From an uncultured Verrucomicrobiales bacterium (GTDB taxonomy: Bacteria; Verrucomicrobiota; Verrucomicrobiia; Verrucomicrobiales; Akkermansiaceae), in the NCBI GenBank assembly GCA_937951675.1, contig CALFBI010000009.1:1-64000 (forward strand): a stretch of DNA of 64,000 nt, read 5' to 3'. The translations under genes were made by a program, and so were the position numbers. Positions 18,947 through 28,021 of this stretch are shown one piece after another (the stretch's first letter is position 1; each line of letters opens with the position of its first letter). Under the pieces are notes generated by a model, which had not been told where the DNA came from, did not search any database, and saw only the letters and a program-made list of their open reading frames with translations.

Positions 18947-20371
18947 ATGAGCGCCTTAAAGCCGATTGTCTTTGTGCATTACCACCTTCGCACAGGAGGG
19001 GTGAGCCGCGTCATTGATTCACAAGTCGATTTGGTGAAGTCGATGGGCCGCCAAAGCCTTATTCTTTCCGGAGAAGCCGCTCCAGAAGGGTTCCCTCACC
19101 GCGTTGAAATCATTCCCGAACTCGCTTATGATCAAACTCGCGCACCATCCCACATCGACCTGTTAGGTCGTCGTTGCCAGGAAGTGGTAAAAAAGCACTT
19201 TGGGGAACAAAAACCAATTTGGCATTTTCATAATCACGCCTTAGGAAAAAATGAAACCACCCCTCTACTCGTCACTTTTTTAGCAAAGCAGCAAGCCTCA
19301 CTTGTCTTACAACTCCATGATTTTGCAGAGGACTTTCGAATAAAAAACCTAAGGCGTCTCAAGCATCTTGAATCTCTCTACCCGCTTGGTGATTCCATTT
19401 ATTACGTGACTCTAAATCAAAGGGACTCAAACTATCTCGCTCAAGCAGGTGTTTCTCCTTCTCAGCTTCGCCGTATTCCAAACCAAATCCGCCGGAAAAA
19501 GCTTCTCTCTCAACCTGAGACAAAGGAGACGAAAAAAAACGCTCTCTTTTATCCAGTGCGCGCCATTCGACGGAAAAACATCGGCGAGGTGCTACTCTGG
19601 AAAGTTCTCGCCCCTCGCGAGCTTTCCTTTTCCGTCGCCCAAGCACCTCATAACCCGCAATGGCTTCCCTTTTTCGAAAGATGGCAAGAATTCTGCAAAG
19701 AAAACAAGATCTCGATCGAGCTTAACCTCACCCAATCGGGTCAGTATCCAGAACGATTCTATGAAGCTCTTCGACAAAGCCAGCATCTTCTCACTACCTC
19801 TGTCAATGAGGGGTTCGGGCTGGCCTTTTTAGAACCTCTACTCGATCAGAAAAACCTGATCGCACGTAATATTCCTTCCATCACAAAGGATTTCGAAGAA
19901 AACGGGAAGCTTTACGGAAATTACTATCAATCTCTTTTGATCCCTCTTGAATGGGTGGACTTGAGCCAGCTTCGCCAAGCGGTGCAAGTCCACTTTCCTT
20001 TGACTCAACAAGGGGATCTTTCAACATGGTTTTTCCGAGACCATATTGACTTTGCCCGACTCCCGGAATCGCTTCAAGAGAGCGTCATTCTACAGGCTTT
20101 AAAAGATCCCCTAAAAGTCCAAGTCCTCACCCGTGACGGCCAACTTCAACCGGCCTCACAATGGTTCCAAGCGGTGCTTCAGGCGACGCCCGAGACCCCG
20201 CCTGATTCTTATCTTCAAACCTGGGGAGAACGCCGCTCTCAACAAGCATTACACGAACTTTACACTTCCTTAGAAAATTCTCCACATGGACCTCTTACGG
20301 GCGAATTGAACCGGAAAAGCCTTCTCGAATCATTTCAATCTTTCTCGGAATTTTTCTTTTTAAAGCAATGA
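18947..20371 (+). CDS. GT-B fold glycosyltransferase (GT4-like)
   Basis: A 474-residue protein. The N-terminus PIVFVHYHLRTGGVSRVI is the nucleotide-sugar transferase glycine loop after a first beta strand. LFYPVRAIRRKNIGE opens the second Rossmann domain, and NEGFGLAFLEPL carries the catalytic EX7E-like region of GT4 enzymes. No signal peptide is seen, so it should act in the cytoplasm. Its stop overlaps the start of the HAD gene by 4 bases (ATGA), which suggests coupled translation. The sugar donor and acceptor are unknown. Confidence 0.82.
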   Translation: MSALKPIVFVHYHLRTGGVSRVIDSQVDLVKSMGRQSLILSGEAAPEGFPHRVEIIPELAYDQTRAPSHIDLLGRRCQEVVKKHFGEQKPIWHFHNHALGKNETTPLLVTFLAKQQASLVLQLHDFAEDFRIKNLRRLKHLESLYPLGDSIYYVTLNQRDSNYLAQAGVSPSQLRRIPNQIRRKKLLSQPETKETKKNALFYPVRAIRRKNIGEVLLWKVLAPRELSFSVAQAPHNPQWLPFFERWQEFCKENKISIELNLTQSGQYPERFYEALRQSQHLLTTSVNEGFGLAFLEPLLDQKNLIARNIPSITKDFEENGKLYGNYYQSLLIPLEWVDLSQLRQAVQVHFPLTQQGDLSTWFFRDHIDFARLPESLQESVILQALKDPLKVQVLTRDGQLQPASQWFQAVLQATPETPPDSYLQTWGERRSQQALHELYTSLENSPHGPLTGELNRKSLLESFQSFSEFFFLKQ

Positions 20372-21222
20372 GCGCTTCTCTTCAAAAATTTCAGAACCTG
20401 ATCCAGGCTGCCTCGAATAAATTTAAGCTGCAACCGACTCCTTTTCTTCGACAAGGGAGCCTGAATCATCCGATCAAAGCAGTGGTTTTCGATGTCTATG
20501 GCACCCTTCTCCTATCTGGACAAAGCGCCACATCACCACAAGCAAAGTTCCCGCCTCTCCTTAGGGAAGTCTCAACCCTTTCCGAAGCGCTGTGGAATGA
20601 ACTCTCTCAGTTTAAAGAAAACCTCATTACACAGTCTCACCTAATAGCTAAGAAATCCGGCACCGTCTCTCCCGAAATCACTATCAACGAAATCTGGCTC
20701 GAAACCTTACGCTCTTTTCCCCTTTTCTCTCTCGACTGCTCTCTCGAAGAGTGGGTTCTACGAGAAGAGTTAAGTTTCAACCCCTGCCACCCGATTCCAG
20801 GAGTTTCGCTCTTACTTGAGCTACTTCGAAGCCAATCTATTCCCCTTGGAATTATTTCTAATGCTCAATGGTATACTCCTCTCGTTCTAGAAACTCTTTA
20901 TCAGGATGATCTCTCTACTTTAGGCTTTGATCAGGAACATTGTCTCTGGTCTTACCAAAACGGTTACTCCAAACCTAACCCCCGGCTATTCCAAGAAATG
21001 AAAGAAAGTCTCCACAAACGTCAGATCTCTCCATCACAATGCCTTTACCTAGGCAATGATGAGCACAAAGACATCTTGCCCGCTTTAGAAATGGGGTTCC
21101 AAACCGCACTCTATGTCGGAGACCAAACCAGTATTCGGCATCAGATCACAGATCAAAGCGCCGCTCATTTTGTCTTCTCTGACTACTCTGACCTTACCGC
21201 TGCCCTCAGGTTTTCCCCTTAA
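20368..21222 (+). CDS. HAD-superfamily phosphatase-like hydrolase
   Basis: A 284-residue protein with the HAD motifs in order: VVFDVYGTLL (motif I, nucleophile Asp), GIISNAQ (motif II, Ser/Asn), KPNPRLF (motif III, Lys) and YLGNDEHKDILPA (motif IV, acidic). Motif I reads DxYGT, as in haloacid-dehalogenase-like phosphatases. It is translationally coupled to the glycosyltransferase before it, so the pair may make a glycoside through a phosphorylated intermediate, as trehalose or glucosylglycerol pathways do. That role is inferred from context. The stop overlaps the lipA stop on the other strand. Confidence 0.82.
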   Translation: MSASLQKFQNLIQAASNKFKLQPTPFLRQGSLNHPIKAVVFDVYGTLLLSGQSATSPQAKFPPLLREVSTLSEALWNELSQFKENLITQSHLIAKKSGTVSPEITINEIWLETLRSFPLFSLDCSLEEWVLREELSFNPCHPIPGVSLLLELLRSQSIPLGIISNAQWYTPLVLETLYQDDLSTLGFDQEHCLWSYQNGYSKPNPRLFQEMKESLHKRQISPSQCLYLGNDEHKDILPALEMGFQTALYVGDQTSIRHQITDQSAAHFVFSDYSDLTAALRFSP

Positions 21223-22247
21223 GATTTGGGCTCTGAAGGAGTCGCCCGGATCACACCTACTTTGAGGTCAGGTAGACCGACTTGTGAAGGCGTCAATTCG
21301 ATTTGTTCGCGTTTTCCAAGGTCAGAATTAACCGCCTCAATAATATCTAATTCTGGGCGGAAATCTGCGGCGTGATAAGAAGAACGAACCAAAGGACCCG
21401 AGGCAACATGCCGAAAACCTTTCGCGAGAGCGACTTCTTTATAACGATCAAAAACCTCTGGTTTAATATAATCTACAACTGGAAGGTGACGAGGCGTAGG
21501 ACGTAGATACTGCCCTAATGTGAGAACAGTCACCCCATGCTCTAGTAGATCATCCATCGCAGTGAAAATCTCTTCTTCGCGCTCTCCAAGGCCAAGCATG
21601 ATTCCACTTTTCGTAGCGACATGACCTTGCACCATTTCCTTTGCCTTGCGCAAAACAATGAGGGACCGGTCATACTTGGCTCGGCTGCGAACAAGAGGTG
21701 TCAACCGTTCTACCGTCTCAAGGTTATGGTTAAAAATATGTGGCCTCGCTTCCATCACCATCTCAAGAGCCCAATCACGGTCATTAAAATCAGGAACTAA
21801 AACCTCAATGATAATCTCTGGATTCACCGCACGCACCGCCTCAATCGTGCGTTGAAAATGCTCAGCACCACCATCTTTGAGATCATCCCGAGCGACGGCC
21901 GTGATCACGATATGGCGCAAATTCATTCTTTTGGTCGCCTCGGCCACACGCATCGGTTCATCTTCTTCAAGAGCATCAGGCTTCGCTGTTTTCACCGCAC
22001 AAAACCCACAGGCTCGTGTGCACTTCTCCCCCGCAATCATAAAGGTCGCCGTGCCCTGTCCCCAACACTCCCACCGATTCGGGCACTGTGCTTCTTCGCA
22101 AACCGTGACCAAGTTAAGGTCTTTGATTAACGACTTTGTATCCCAGAAAACAGGATTATTAGGCAGGCGAACCTTAATCCAATCAGGTTTACGTTCCCGG
22201 TGAAGATCCGGATCCATTTTCATTTTGGGACCAAAACAAGCGCTCAT
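21219..22247 (-). CDS. lipA: Lipoyl synthase LipA
   Basis: A radical-SAM enzyme that inserts two sulfurs into protein-bound octanoyl groups. The auxiliary cluster ligands are CEEAQCPNRWEC (Cys50/55/61). The radical-SAM ligands are CTRACGFC (Cys76/80/83). RHLPVVDYIKPE and VASGPLVRSSYHA near the C-terminus are conserved in the family. At 342 residues the length is slightly above average, because of short extensions at both ends. It would serve the lipoylated E2 encoded at 55290. Nearby methionines at residues 9 and 11 are alternative starts. Confidence 0.97.
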   Translation of the reverse strand: MSACFGPKMKMDPDLHRERKPDWIKVRLPNNPVFWDTKSLIKDLNLVTVCEEAQCPNRWECWGQGTATFMIAGEKCTRACGFCAVKTAKPDALEEDEPMRVAEATKRMNLRHIVITAVARDDLKDGGAEHFQRTIEAVRAVNPEIIIEVLVPDFNDRDWALEMVMEARPHIFNHNLETVERLTPLVRSRAKYDRSLIVLRKAKEMVQGHVATKSGIMLGLGEREEEIFTAMDDLLEHGVTVLTLGQYLRPTPRHLPVVDYIKPEVFDRYKEVALAKGFRHVASGPLVRSSYHAADFRPELDIIEAVNSDLGKREQIELTPSQVGLPDLKVGVIRATPSEPKS

Positions 22248-22344
22248 GCGCGCAGCCTAAATCGGATTCTAAGAACCGTAAAGCTCGAAGAAAGCACGCC
22301 CTTTGTGTTGACCTCTAGGAGACAAATTTTACAAGATCCGTTGC

Positions 22345-22854
22345 ATGAAGTTTGTTCTACTCCCTCTCCTCTGCCTCTTATGCTGCCAATGCGGTATCTC
22401 TCCGCAAGGAAGATCTGGGGGCAGCTATATCAAAGGAGTCTTAATGGGGGGACCCACTCAAGAAGAACGAGCGACCCAAATCGCCAGCGAACCACGTGGG
22501 AATTTCTACATTGGGAGACGTTACCATATCGTCAGCACTCGGTTCTGGGGGTATCTCCGTAAACCAGGCGCTCCATGGAGCACCGCTAAATTGGTCGTCA
22601 TGAACGAAGCCAAAAAGCGAAACCCTGACCGCCTCCCTGAAGATGGACCTGCTGGGCAACGCCATGGATACGACCAAAATTATGAGTATAAGATTCAAGG
22701 CTATTACACAGGTAAAACCGTATATGATCCTAATAGTGATCAAGTATTACCTGAATTCATGCTCACCGGCTACGAATTGATTCAAAGAAAACCAGGTTGG
22801 CTTTTCCGCACCACAGATCGCTATGATCCGCGTTCTATGACTCTGATGCCCTGA
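22345..22854 (+). CDS. Putative lipoprotein of unknown function
   Basis: A 169-residue protein with a lipoprotein signal (MKFVLLPLLCLLCCQCG, lipobox near Cys16). The mature part is basic, with aromatic segments such as GRRYHIVSTRFWGYLRKPG and GYDQNYEYKIQGYYTGKTVYDPNS; a beta-rich envelope protein is plausible. I do not recognise a domain. It stands alone between lipA (divergent) and trkH (convergent). Confidence 0.75.
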   Translation: MKFVLLPLLCLLCCQCGISPQGRSGGSYIKGVLMGGPTQEERATQIASEPRGNFYIGRRYHIVSTRFWGYLRKPGAPWSTAKLVVMNEAKKRNPDRLPEDGPAGQRHGYDQNYEYKIQGYYTGKTVYDPNSDQVLPEFMLTGYELIQRKPGWLFRTTDRYDPRSMTLMP

Positions 22855-22881
22855 CATCTCAGCGAGAGCAAGCCTTTCTCC

Positions 22882-24369
22882 CTAATACTTCTTCCACGTC
22901 ACAGGCACAATCAGCACTAAGATGGCGTAAAGCTCCAGACGTCCTAGCACCATCAAAAAGGATAGGAACAAATGAGTGCTCGGCCGGAACGAAGCGTAAT
23001 TTGAAGAAGGCCCCGTCGCATCCAGACCTGGACCATACGAGGTGATACACCCTACAACAGAGCCAAACGCAGTCTGTAATGAAATACCGGTGCCTACTTC
23101 TAGAATGGTCACAGCGAAGGTCGAAACCAAAATGATCCCAAGGTAGAGCGCGATAAAAACAATCGCCTGAGCTCGACTTTCGGAACCAAGGCTTTTCCCG
23201 TTCACCTTCACTTTGAAAACTTGATGAGGACGAAAAGCTCTAATCACTTGCTGATGTGATGACTTCAAAAAGACTAAAAACCGGCTCACTTTCATGCCGC
23301 CCGAAGTCGATCCAGAGCACCCTCCTAAAAGCGAGCAACCAAGAATCAGACACACCGCTGCCCCAGGCCAATGGCTATAATCATGGCTCGTAAAGCCCGT
23401 CGTAGAAATCGCCGAACAAACCGTAAACATCCCATCGCTCAAAGCTAATGAAATAGAGGGCCCCGTCTTTGCCGCAATCAAAAGCGCCGAGCACCCTACT
23501 ATCGAAGCCAAGGTCAGCCCAAGAAGCCATTTCCCTTCCTCTTCGGCTCTCAGACGGTCCCACCGCTTCCTAAGAATAAGGACGAAAATCAGGAAGTTCA
23601 TACTTCCTAACATCATAAAGACCGCGATCCATAACTCGATCAGCTTCTCCTGAGGAAAGCCATGATAAAACCCGACACTCTCATTATGGGGGCTGAAACC
23701 ACCTGTCGCCAAGGTGGTAAAGGCATGCAAAATCGCATCATACCACTCTAAGCCTAAAAATCGTAACCCCACTGCGCAAATAAAGGTCAAAGCAACATAG
23801 ATCTTCCAGAGCAATAAAGCGGTATCACGGATCCGCGAATTACTCACTTCCCCCATTTGGAAAGAGGATTCATTCGCAAAGAGAGATTTGGAGTTCACTC
23901 CCAGTGAGGATAAAAGAGCGACGAAAAGAACCAAAATTCCCAAACCTCCTAACCACTGCGAAAGAGATCGCCATAATAAAATCGACCGAGGCCAATCATT
24001 GAGATCCTCAATCACCGTCGCGCCAGTGGTGCTTAACCCCGAAAAGCTTTCAAAAATAGCACCGGTAAAAGAGAGAAAAGGAGCTCCTAACAAATAAGGA
24101 AAGGCTCCGAAAAAACCGCAAGCGAGCCAGCCCATCCCAACGATTACGATTCCCTCCCGCCGGGGCAGACGATCCACCTTCCCCCATCCAAAAAGATAGA
24201 GTAATAAACCTACGATCAGGGTCAAAATCGAAGAAATTAAAAGCGCTCGATTCGCTTCGGGGCTCGATTCATTCGGCCAAAACACCCCAAATAAAGCGCA
24301 CGCCGCCATCGCAAAGCTTTGCAACGAGAGAAGCAAGCCGATCACCTTCGCGATAAGACGTAAATTCAT
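22882..24369 (-). CDS. trkH: Trk potassium uptake channel subunit TrkH
   Basis: A 495-residue polytopic membrane protein of the TrkH/KtrB superfamily. Four selectivity-filter-type repeats are recognisable, including SGLSTTGATV, TLATGGFSPHN, ISTTGFTSHDY and the last GCITSYGPGLD. GGCSGSTSGGMK is the conserved basic loop before the last filter. It takes up K+ together with the NAD-binding subunit TrkA, encoded 5 bases upstream in the same operon. Confidence 0.95.
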   Translation of the reverse strand: MNLRLIAKVIGLLLSLQSFAMAACALFGVFWPNESSPEANRALLISSILTLIVGLLLYLFGWGKVDRLPRREGIVIVGMGWLACGFFGAFPYLLGAPFLSFTGAIFESFSGLSTTGATVIEDLNDWPRSILLWRSLSQWLGGLGILVLFVALLSSLGVNSKSLFANESSFQMGEVSNSRIRDTALLLWKIYVALTFICAVGLRFLGLEWYDAILHAFTTLATGGFSPHNESVGFYHGFPQEKLIELWIAVFMMLGSMNFLIFVLILRKRWDRLRAEEEGKWLLGLTLASIVGCSALLIAAKTGPSISLALSDGMFTVCSAISTTGFTSHDYSHWPGAAVCLILGCSLLGGCSGSTSGGMKVSRFLVFLKSSHQQVIRAFRPHQVFKVKVNGKSLGSESRAQAIVFIALYLGIILVSTFAVTILEVGTGISLQTAFGSVVGCITSYGPGLDATGPSSNYASFRPSTHLFLSFLMVLGRLELYAILVLIVPVTWKKY

Positions 24370-24374
24370 AAATC

Positions 24375-25721
24375 TTAATGAACAAGTTTCAGTAAATCTC
24401 GTAAACTTGATGGCGCAATCACGACATAAATCTGATCACCTGATTCTAAAACATCATCAGGACCCGGAACCCAAGCTTTGAGCCCTCTCATCAACCCGAC
24501 CAGCACTGTGCTCTCTGGCCATTCGATCTCTTTAAGCATATGACCCGCCACGGCAGAACCTAGTAATATCTCCGTCTCAATAAGATTCCCCCCACTCAGA
24601 CGTTTCACCAGATGGTAAGGGTCGGAAGTAATGAAACGCTCGATCTCTCGCCGGGTCGCTTCGCGTGGAGAGATCGCCGCGATCACTCCGAAATGACGGC
24701 CACTGGCACTAATCGCCCGAGCATAATCGGTGCGGTGAATCAAGGTGAGGCAATTTTTCACCCCCATCATATTCGCCTGTAAACAAGTCATGACATTATC
24801 TTCATCACTCTGACTGGTCGCTACGAAGAAATCAGCCTGCCCTACTTGCTCGTCTTCGAGCTCAGCAATCACAGTCGCATCCGCATTGATCACGGCGGTG
24901 CGGCTTAATTCCTCCGCCAGAAGTTCGCAGCGAACGGGGTCTTTTTCAAAAATACGCACTCGGCAATCCGTATTCTCTAGCATTTGAGCAAGAGCGAGTC
25001 CGTATTCCCCTCCTCCGAAAATAATCACTCGCATCTCCTCCGAAGAAGCGTTTCCTTTCTGTAGTTTTTTTGTGAATTTTCGCAATTTCCTAGGCTCCCC
25101 AAACAAGGTCAGCACGTCCCCTTTCCGAATATAACTCTCGGCATTCGGAACAAAATGCTCTGCCTTACGAGAAATCATGGCGACTCGAATGTGCTCTGGA
25201 GTCTTTAAATCTTTTAAAGATTTCCCCAGCGCCGGAGACTGATCTCCCACCTTAATCTGCTGCAGCTCAATTTTACCTCGCGCCAGCTCCTCTACCACCA
25301 TTGAACTCGGATTTCGAATAAATTTGGCGAGCTCTAATGCCGCCAGACGCTCGGAGCTGAACAAATGGTCGATCCCAAAATGCCCTCGGTAATCAAACAG
25401 CCATTCCTCGCGTTGCAAGCCAGGATGCACCCGCGAAATTACCTTCGCAGCGCCCAAGGTCTTTGCCATCGAGCCACTCATTAAATTCACGGTATTCTCA
25501 CTCGTTAAAGCCAGAAAAAGCTCGCACTCCCCAATATTCGCCATGGCGAGGTCTGAGACACTTTCGCCCCGGCCACAAATCACCTTGGCATCAATCGATT
25601 GCTCAAGCTCGTTCGCAATTTTAGGATGACTCTCAATCACGGTGATATGATGACTCTGACGAGCAAAATCCTTGGCCAGGTAACTTCCGATTTCCCCAGC
25701 CCCAACAATGACAATATTCAT
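24375..25721 (-). CDS. trkA: Trk system regulatory subunit TrkA
   Basis: A 448-residue cytoplasmic protein with two tandem RCK units (RCK-N plus RCK-C). The first Rossmann glycine motif is IVIVGAGEIGSYLA at the very N-terminus and the second is VIIFGGGEYGLALA in mid-protein. It binds NAD(H)/nucleotides and gates TrkH, encoded directly downstream. The open frame extends to a GTG at 25745, but the ATG at 25721 (MNIVIVGAG) places the first strand correctly and was chosen. Confidence 0.95.
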   Translation of the reverse strand: MNIVIVGAGEIGSYLAKDFARQSHHITVIESHPKIANELEQSIDAKVICGRGESVSDLAMANIGECELFLALTSENTVNLMSGSMAKTLGAAKVISRVHPGLQREEWLFDYRGHFGIDHLFSSERLAALELAKFIRNPSSMVVEELARGKIELQQIKVGDQSPALGKSLKDLKTPEHIRVAMISRKAEHFVPNAESYIRKGDVLTLFGEPRKLRKFTKKLQKGNASSEEMRVIIFGGGEYGLALAQMLENTDCRVRIFEKDPVRCELLAEELSRTAVINADATVIAELEDEQVGQADFFVATSQSDEDNVMTCLQANMMGVKNCLTLIHRTDYARAISASGRHFGVIAAISPREATRREIERFITSDPYHLVKRLSGGNLIETEILLGSAVAGHMLKEIEWPESTVLVGLMRGLKAWVPGPDDVLESGDQIYVVIAPSSLRDLLKLVH

Positions 25722-25768
25722 AGGATCAATTAAAAGTCGCCTCACTAAGGCGACAAAAGGTTTTTCAA

Positions 25769-26143
25769 TTATGGTTGGCGTTGAAATCGAACCACCGATT
25801 CACCTTCTCGATAAAGGTCGAGCCGGTCTCGAGCATGAAGTTCTAAGTAAGAAGGGTCGGTCTTAAGAGACTTCAGCATTCGAGTGACACGATCTTTCTC
25901 AAGCATCACTTCTAGCTCTTCCGCTTCCCGTATTTCTAAATCCGCTCTCAGCTTCTTCACCTTCTCGTATTCAGGAATAGAAAGAACCAGTAAAGCCGCT
26001 CCTGTCACCAAAACGAGACAAACCAAGGCGACTTTATTCAGAAAAGAAAGCCCAAGGCTCAAGGCTCTCACCCTCGCTCCTTGTCGCTCTTTTTTGACCT
26101 GATCTACTTCCAAGATGCCGACATTATTAAGAAAACTAAGCAA
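25769..26143 (-). CDS. FtsB/DivIC-like septum formation protein
   Basis: A 124-residue bitopic protein with a cytoplasmic basic N-terminus, one membrane helix (VALVCLVLVTGAALLVL, about 38-54), a charged coiled coil (EYEKVKKLRADLEIREAEELEVMLEKDR) and a C-terminal DPSYLELHARDRLDLYREGESV. The last block matches the DivIC/FtsB pattern DPxYLExxARexLgl. The family works in the divisome with FtsL and FtsQ. It is upstream of trkA in the same direction (47-bp gap). In-frame Met alternatives were not examined. Confidence 0.72.
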   Translation of the reverse strand: MLSFLNNVGILEVDQVKKERQGARVRALSLGLSFLNKVALVCLVLVTGAALLVLSIPEYEKVKKLRADLEIREAEELEVMLEKDRVTRMLKSLKTDPSYLELHARDRLDLYREGESVVRFQRQP

Positions 26144-26283
26144 TCAAGCAAGAACGAGATCAAGAAAAAATGAAAAAACACTCATTATCAAAAGATTATG
26201 TTGAAAATATCTCGCTCAAAGCGGAATAACCTTGTCTTCCCTCTCCCTCAATTATTACACTAATATGATCTATAAGATATGTA

Positions 26284-26296
26284 GGCATGTCATGCC
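26284..26296. promoter_or_regulatory. Perfect palindrome upstream of the pilin gene
   Basis: GGCATG-T-CATGCC is a 13-base perfect inverted repeat, 44 bases before the pilin ATG in an AT-rich region. A transcription-factor operator is possible, but no factor can be named. The rest of the 26144-26339 gap has no ORF. Confidence 0.4.
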
Positions 26297-26339
26297 ATCT
26301 TCTAGAGATATATAAATAACATCAAAAATACATACATCT

Positions 26340-27017
26340 ATGAAAATCAACAAACAACAAATCCGTAAGGGCTTTACTCTTGTAGAGCTTCTCGTGGTCG
26401 TTGCGATTATTGCGGTTCTCGCAGGTCTCGCCACTCCCGCCACTCTCGGAGCCCTCAAAAGAGCGAACGCAGCCGAGGCCACCAGTAATTCGAAACAAAT
26501 TTGGCAATACCTCATTCAGTTTGATCAGGACATGGGGCGTTTCCCAGATGATGCCACCGCAACTCTTCTCGCTCCGCTTAATGATAAAGCCTACACTCTC
26601 ACTGGTAATTCTAATAATTATTATAAACAACTTCTTGTGAGTGTTGGTGATTCCGAAAAAATATTTTACGCCAAAGGCTCCGCTCAATCTTTGGTGAAGC
26701 CTGATGGTGATATCACCAACAATAGCGAATGCCTTAAAGCGGGCGAATGTGGTTTCGATTACGTTCTCAGGGAAGCAGGAATTGGTTTCGGGGCCGGAAG
26801 CAATAGCGCCACTATTATTGCTGGAGCTCCCACTTCAACCACCGCAGGTCAATACACTGAAGATTATGGAAACAAAGCTATTTTATTAGCGATCGATGGA
26901 AGCGCTGGCCAATACAACCTAGTAGATGGAATCCCTCAAACCACCGGAGGTAAAGAAGTTTACGCAACCGCAACTGGTATTTATGCAGCTAACCCTGTGA
27001 TTATTTCACCTGAATAA
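26340..27017 (+). CDS. Type IV pilin / type II secretion pseudopilin-like protein
   Basis: A 225-residue protein. The prepilin signal is near ideal: short basic leader, KG cleavage, then FTLVELLVVVAIIAVLAGLA with Glu at mature position 5. The mature domain is rich in Gly, Ala, Asn and Thr and has two Cys (NSECLKAGECGFDYV) that may form a disulfide. It should be processed by the prepilin peptidase at 4544. No other pilus or secretion genes are nearby, so it is an orphan. A strong terminator follows. Confidence 0.88.
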   Translation: MKINKQQIRKGFTLVELLVVVAIIAVLAGLATPATLGALKRANAAEATSNSKQIWQYLIQFDQDMGRFPDDATATLLAPLNDKAYTLTGNSNNYYKQLLVSVGDSEKIFYAKGSAQSLVKPDGDITNNSECLKAGECGFDYVLREAGIGFGAGSNSATIIAGAPTSTTAGQYTEDYGNKAILLAIDGSAGQYNLVDGIPQTTGGKEVYATATGIYAANPVIISPE

Positions 27018-27044
27018 TCAGATTCAAGCATTAGACTCATTAAT

Positions 27045-27076
27045 AAACAGAGTGGGGTTTCTCACTCTGTTTTTTT
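27045..27076 (+). terminator. Strong intrinsic terminator after the pilin gene
   Basis: The stem ACAGAGTG/CACTCTGT has an eight-base loop and is followed by a run of T, ending about 60 bases after the pilin stop. Confidence 0.9.
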
Positions 27077-27161
27077 GTCTCTTTTTTAAGCCACCTCTTT
27101 CAGAGGAATCACAGAAAGATTAAAATAATCACTTCTTTTTCTTACTGATTGCATCTTCACT

Positions 27162-27566
27162 CTACTCATTGACTACTACGGTAACAATTTCTCCACCGGT
27201 AAATCTCTCACAATCAAAAAAGACCCGGTCTACTGCACTCTTTAAATTTGAAGAAGGCTTCTTATTCGACCCGATCCCGTGCCCCTCAAGAACATAGCCA
27301 TACAGCCCGTCACCCTCTCGCTCCACAAGACAGCGATGATCAGGATAGGGATAACATTCCGTCGCCTCACCAAAGTAAATCACGACTTGAGAGCCCTCAT
27401 GTTTCATAAAAAACGCCGTGAATTCTGCTTTCTTATCTAGCGTAAAGAATAAGCGCTGAATGGATTGGGGCCCCTTTTCATGATTCCGCTTTTTCTCAAA
27501 ATCTCCCCTGCTACTAAAGCAACAAAACCGATTCAGTAAAGTTTTCAAAGTCATCAATTGATTCAC
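27162..27566 (-). CDS. Small protein of unknown function
   Basis: A 134-residue protein without a clear signal peptide or membrane helix. The central segment (QVVIYFGEATECYPYPDHRCLVE) looks like beta strands. No family is recognised. It is the last of three minus-strand genes separated by 5-12 bases, so it is probably in an operon with the two secreted orphans before it. The N-terminal 30 residues are low-complexity and basic, so the true start could be internal. Confidence 0.5.
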   Translation of the reverse strand: MNQLMTLKTLLNRFCCFSSRGDFEKKRNHEKGPQSIQRLFFTLDKKAEFTAFFMKHEGSQVVIYFGEATECYPYPDHRCLVEREGDGLYGYVLEGHGIGSNKKPSSNLKSAVDRVFFDCERFTGGEIVTVVVNE

Positions 27567-27578
27567 TTTTAGCTCGAT

Positions 27579-28016
27579 TCAAATGGAATACTTAAGCCGA
27601 CACCCAATCGTGATTCGGGGAGTAATGGACCATTTCTTATTTTGGCGTGGATCGGTGGCTTCAATAATAGCTGAGAATGTCGTCTTTAATGAACCACTCG
27701 TTTTGGAGAGCACTTTCTCCGAGCCAGGAATCATCCACATTTTGAAATGATAGTTTTCATGCTCCGCAATGAGGACATAAACCTGATTCACCTCATCTCT
27801 AATCACGGTGCTATGAGCAGGAGTAAACGTATATGATTGGCCATCGATTTTCAAAGAAACTTCTCTGATCAAGCCAGTCACATCACCTACTAAAAGCGCT
27901 ACTTCGGTTCGCTTACTCGAAGTGATGCCTGTAATGTGAGCGTCACTGCTCCCTGCCCACAAAAAAGTATGGGATACAAAGAAAAGAGCTAAGAGAAGTG
28001 TTCTTTTTCGTAGCAT
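27579..28016 (-). CDS. Secreted protein of unknown function
   Basis: A 145-residue protein with a signal peptide (TLLLALFFVSHTFLWA). The mature part is beta-strand-like (KRTEVALLVGDVTGLIREVSLKI is an example of the alternation). No domain is recognised. It lies between two other small genes with almost no spacing, so co-expression is likely. Confidence 0.62.
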   Translation of the reverse strand: MLRKRTLLLALFFVSHTFLWAGSSDAHITGITSSKRTEVALLVGDVTGLIREVSLKIDGQSYTFTPAHSTVIRDEVNQVYVLIAEHENYHFKMWMIPGSEKVLSKTSGSLKTTFSAIIEATDPRQNKKWSITPRITIGCRLKYSI

Positions 28017-28021
28017 GCTGG

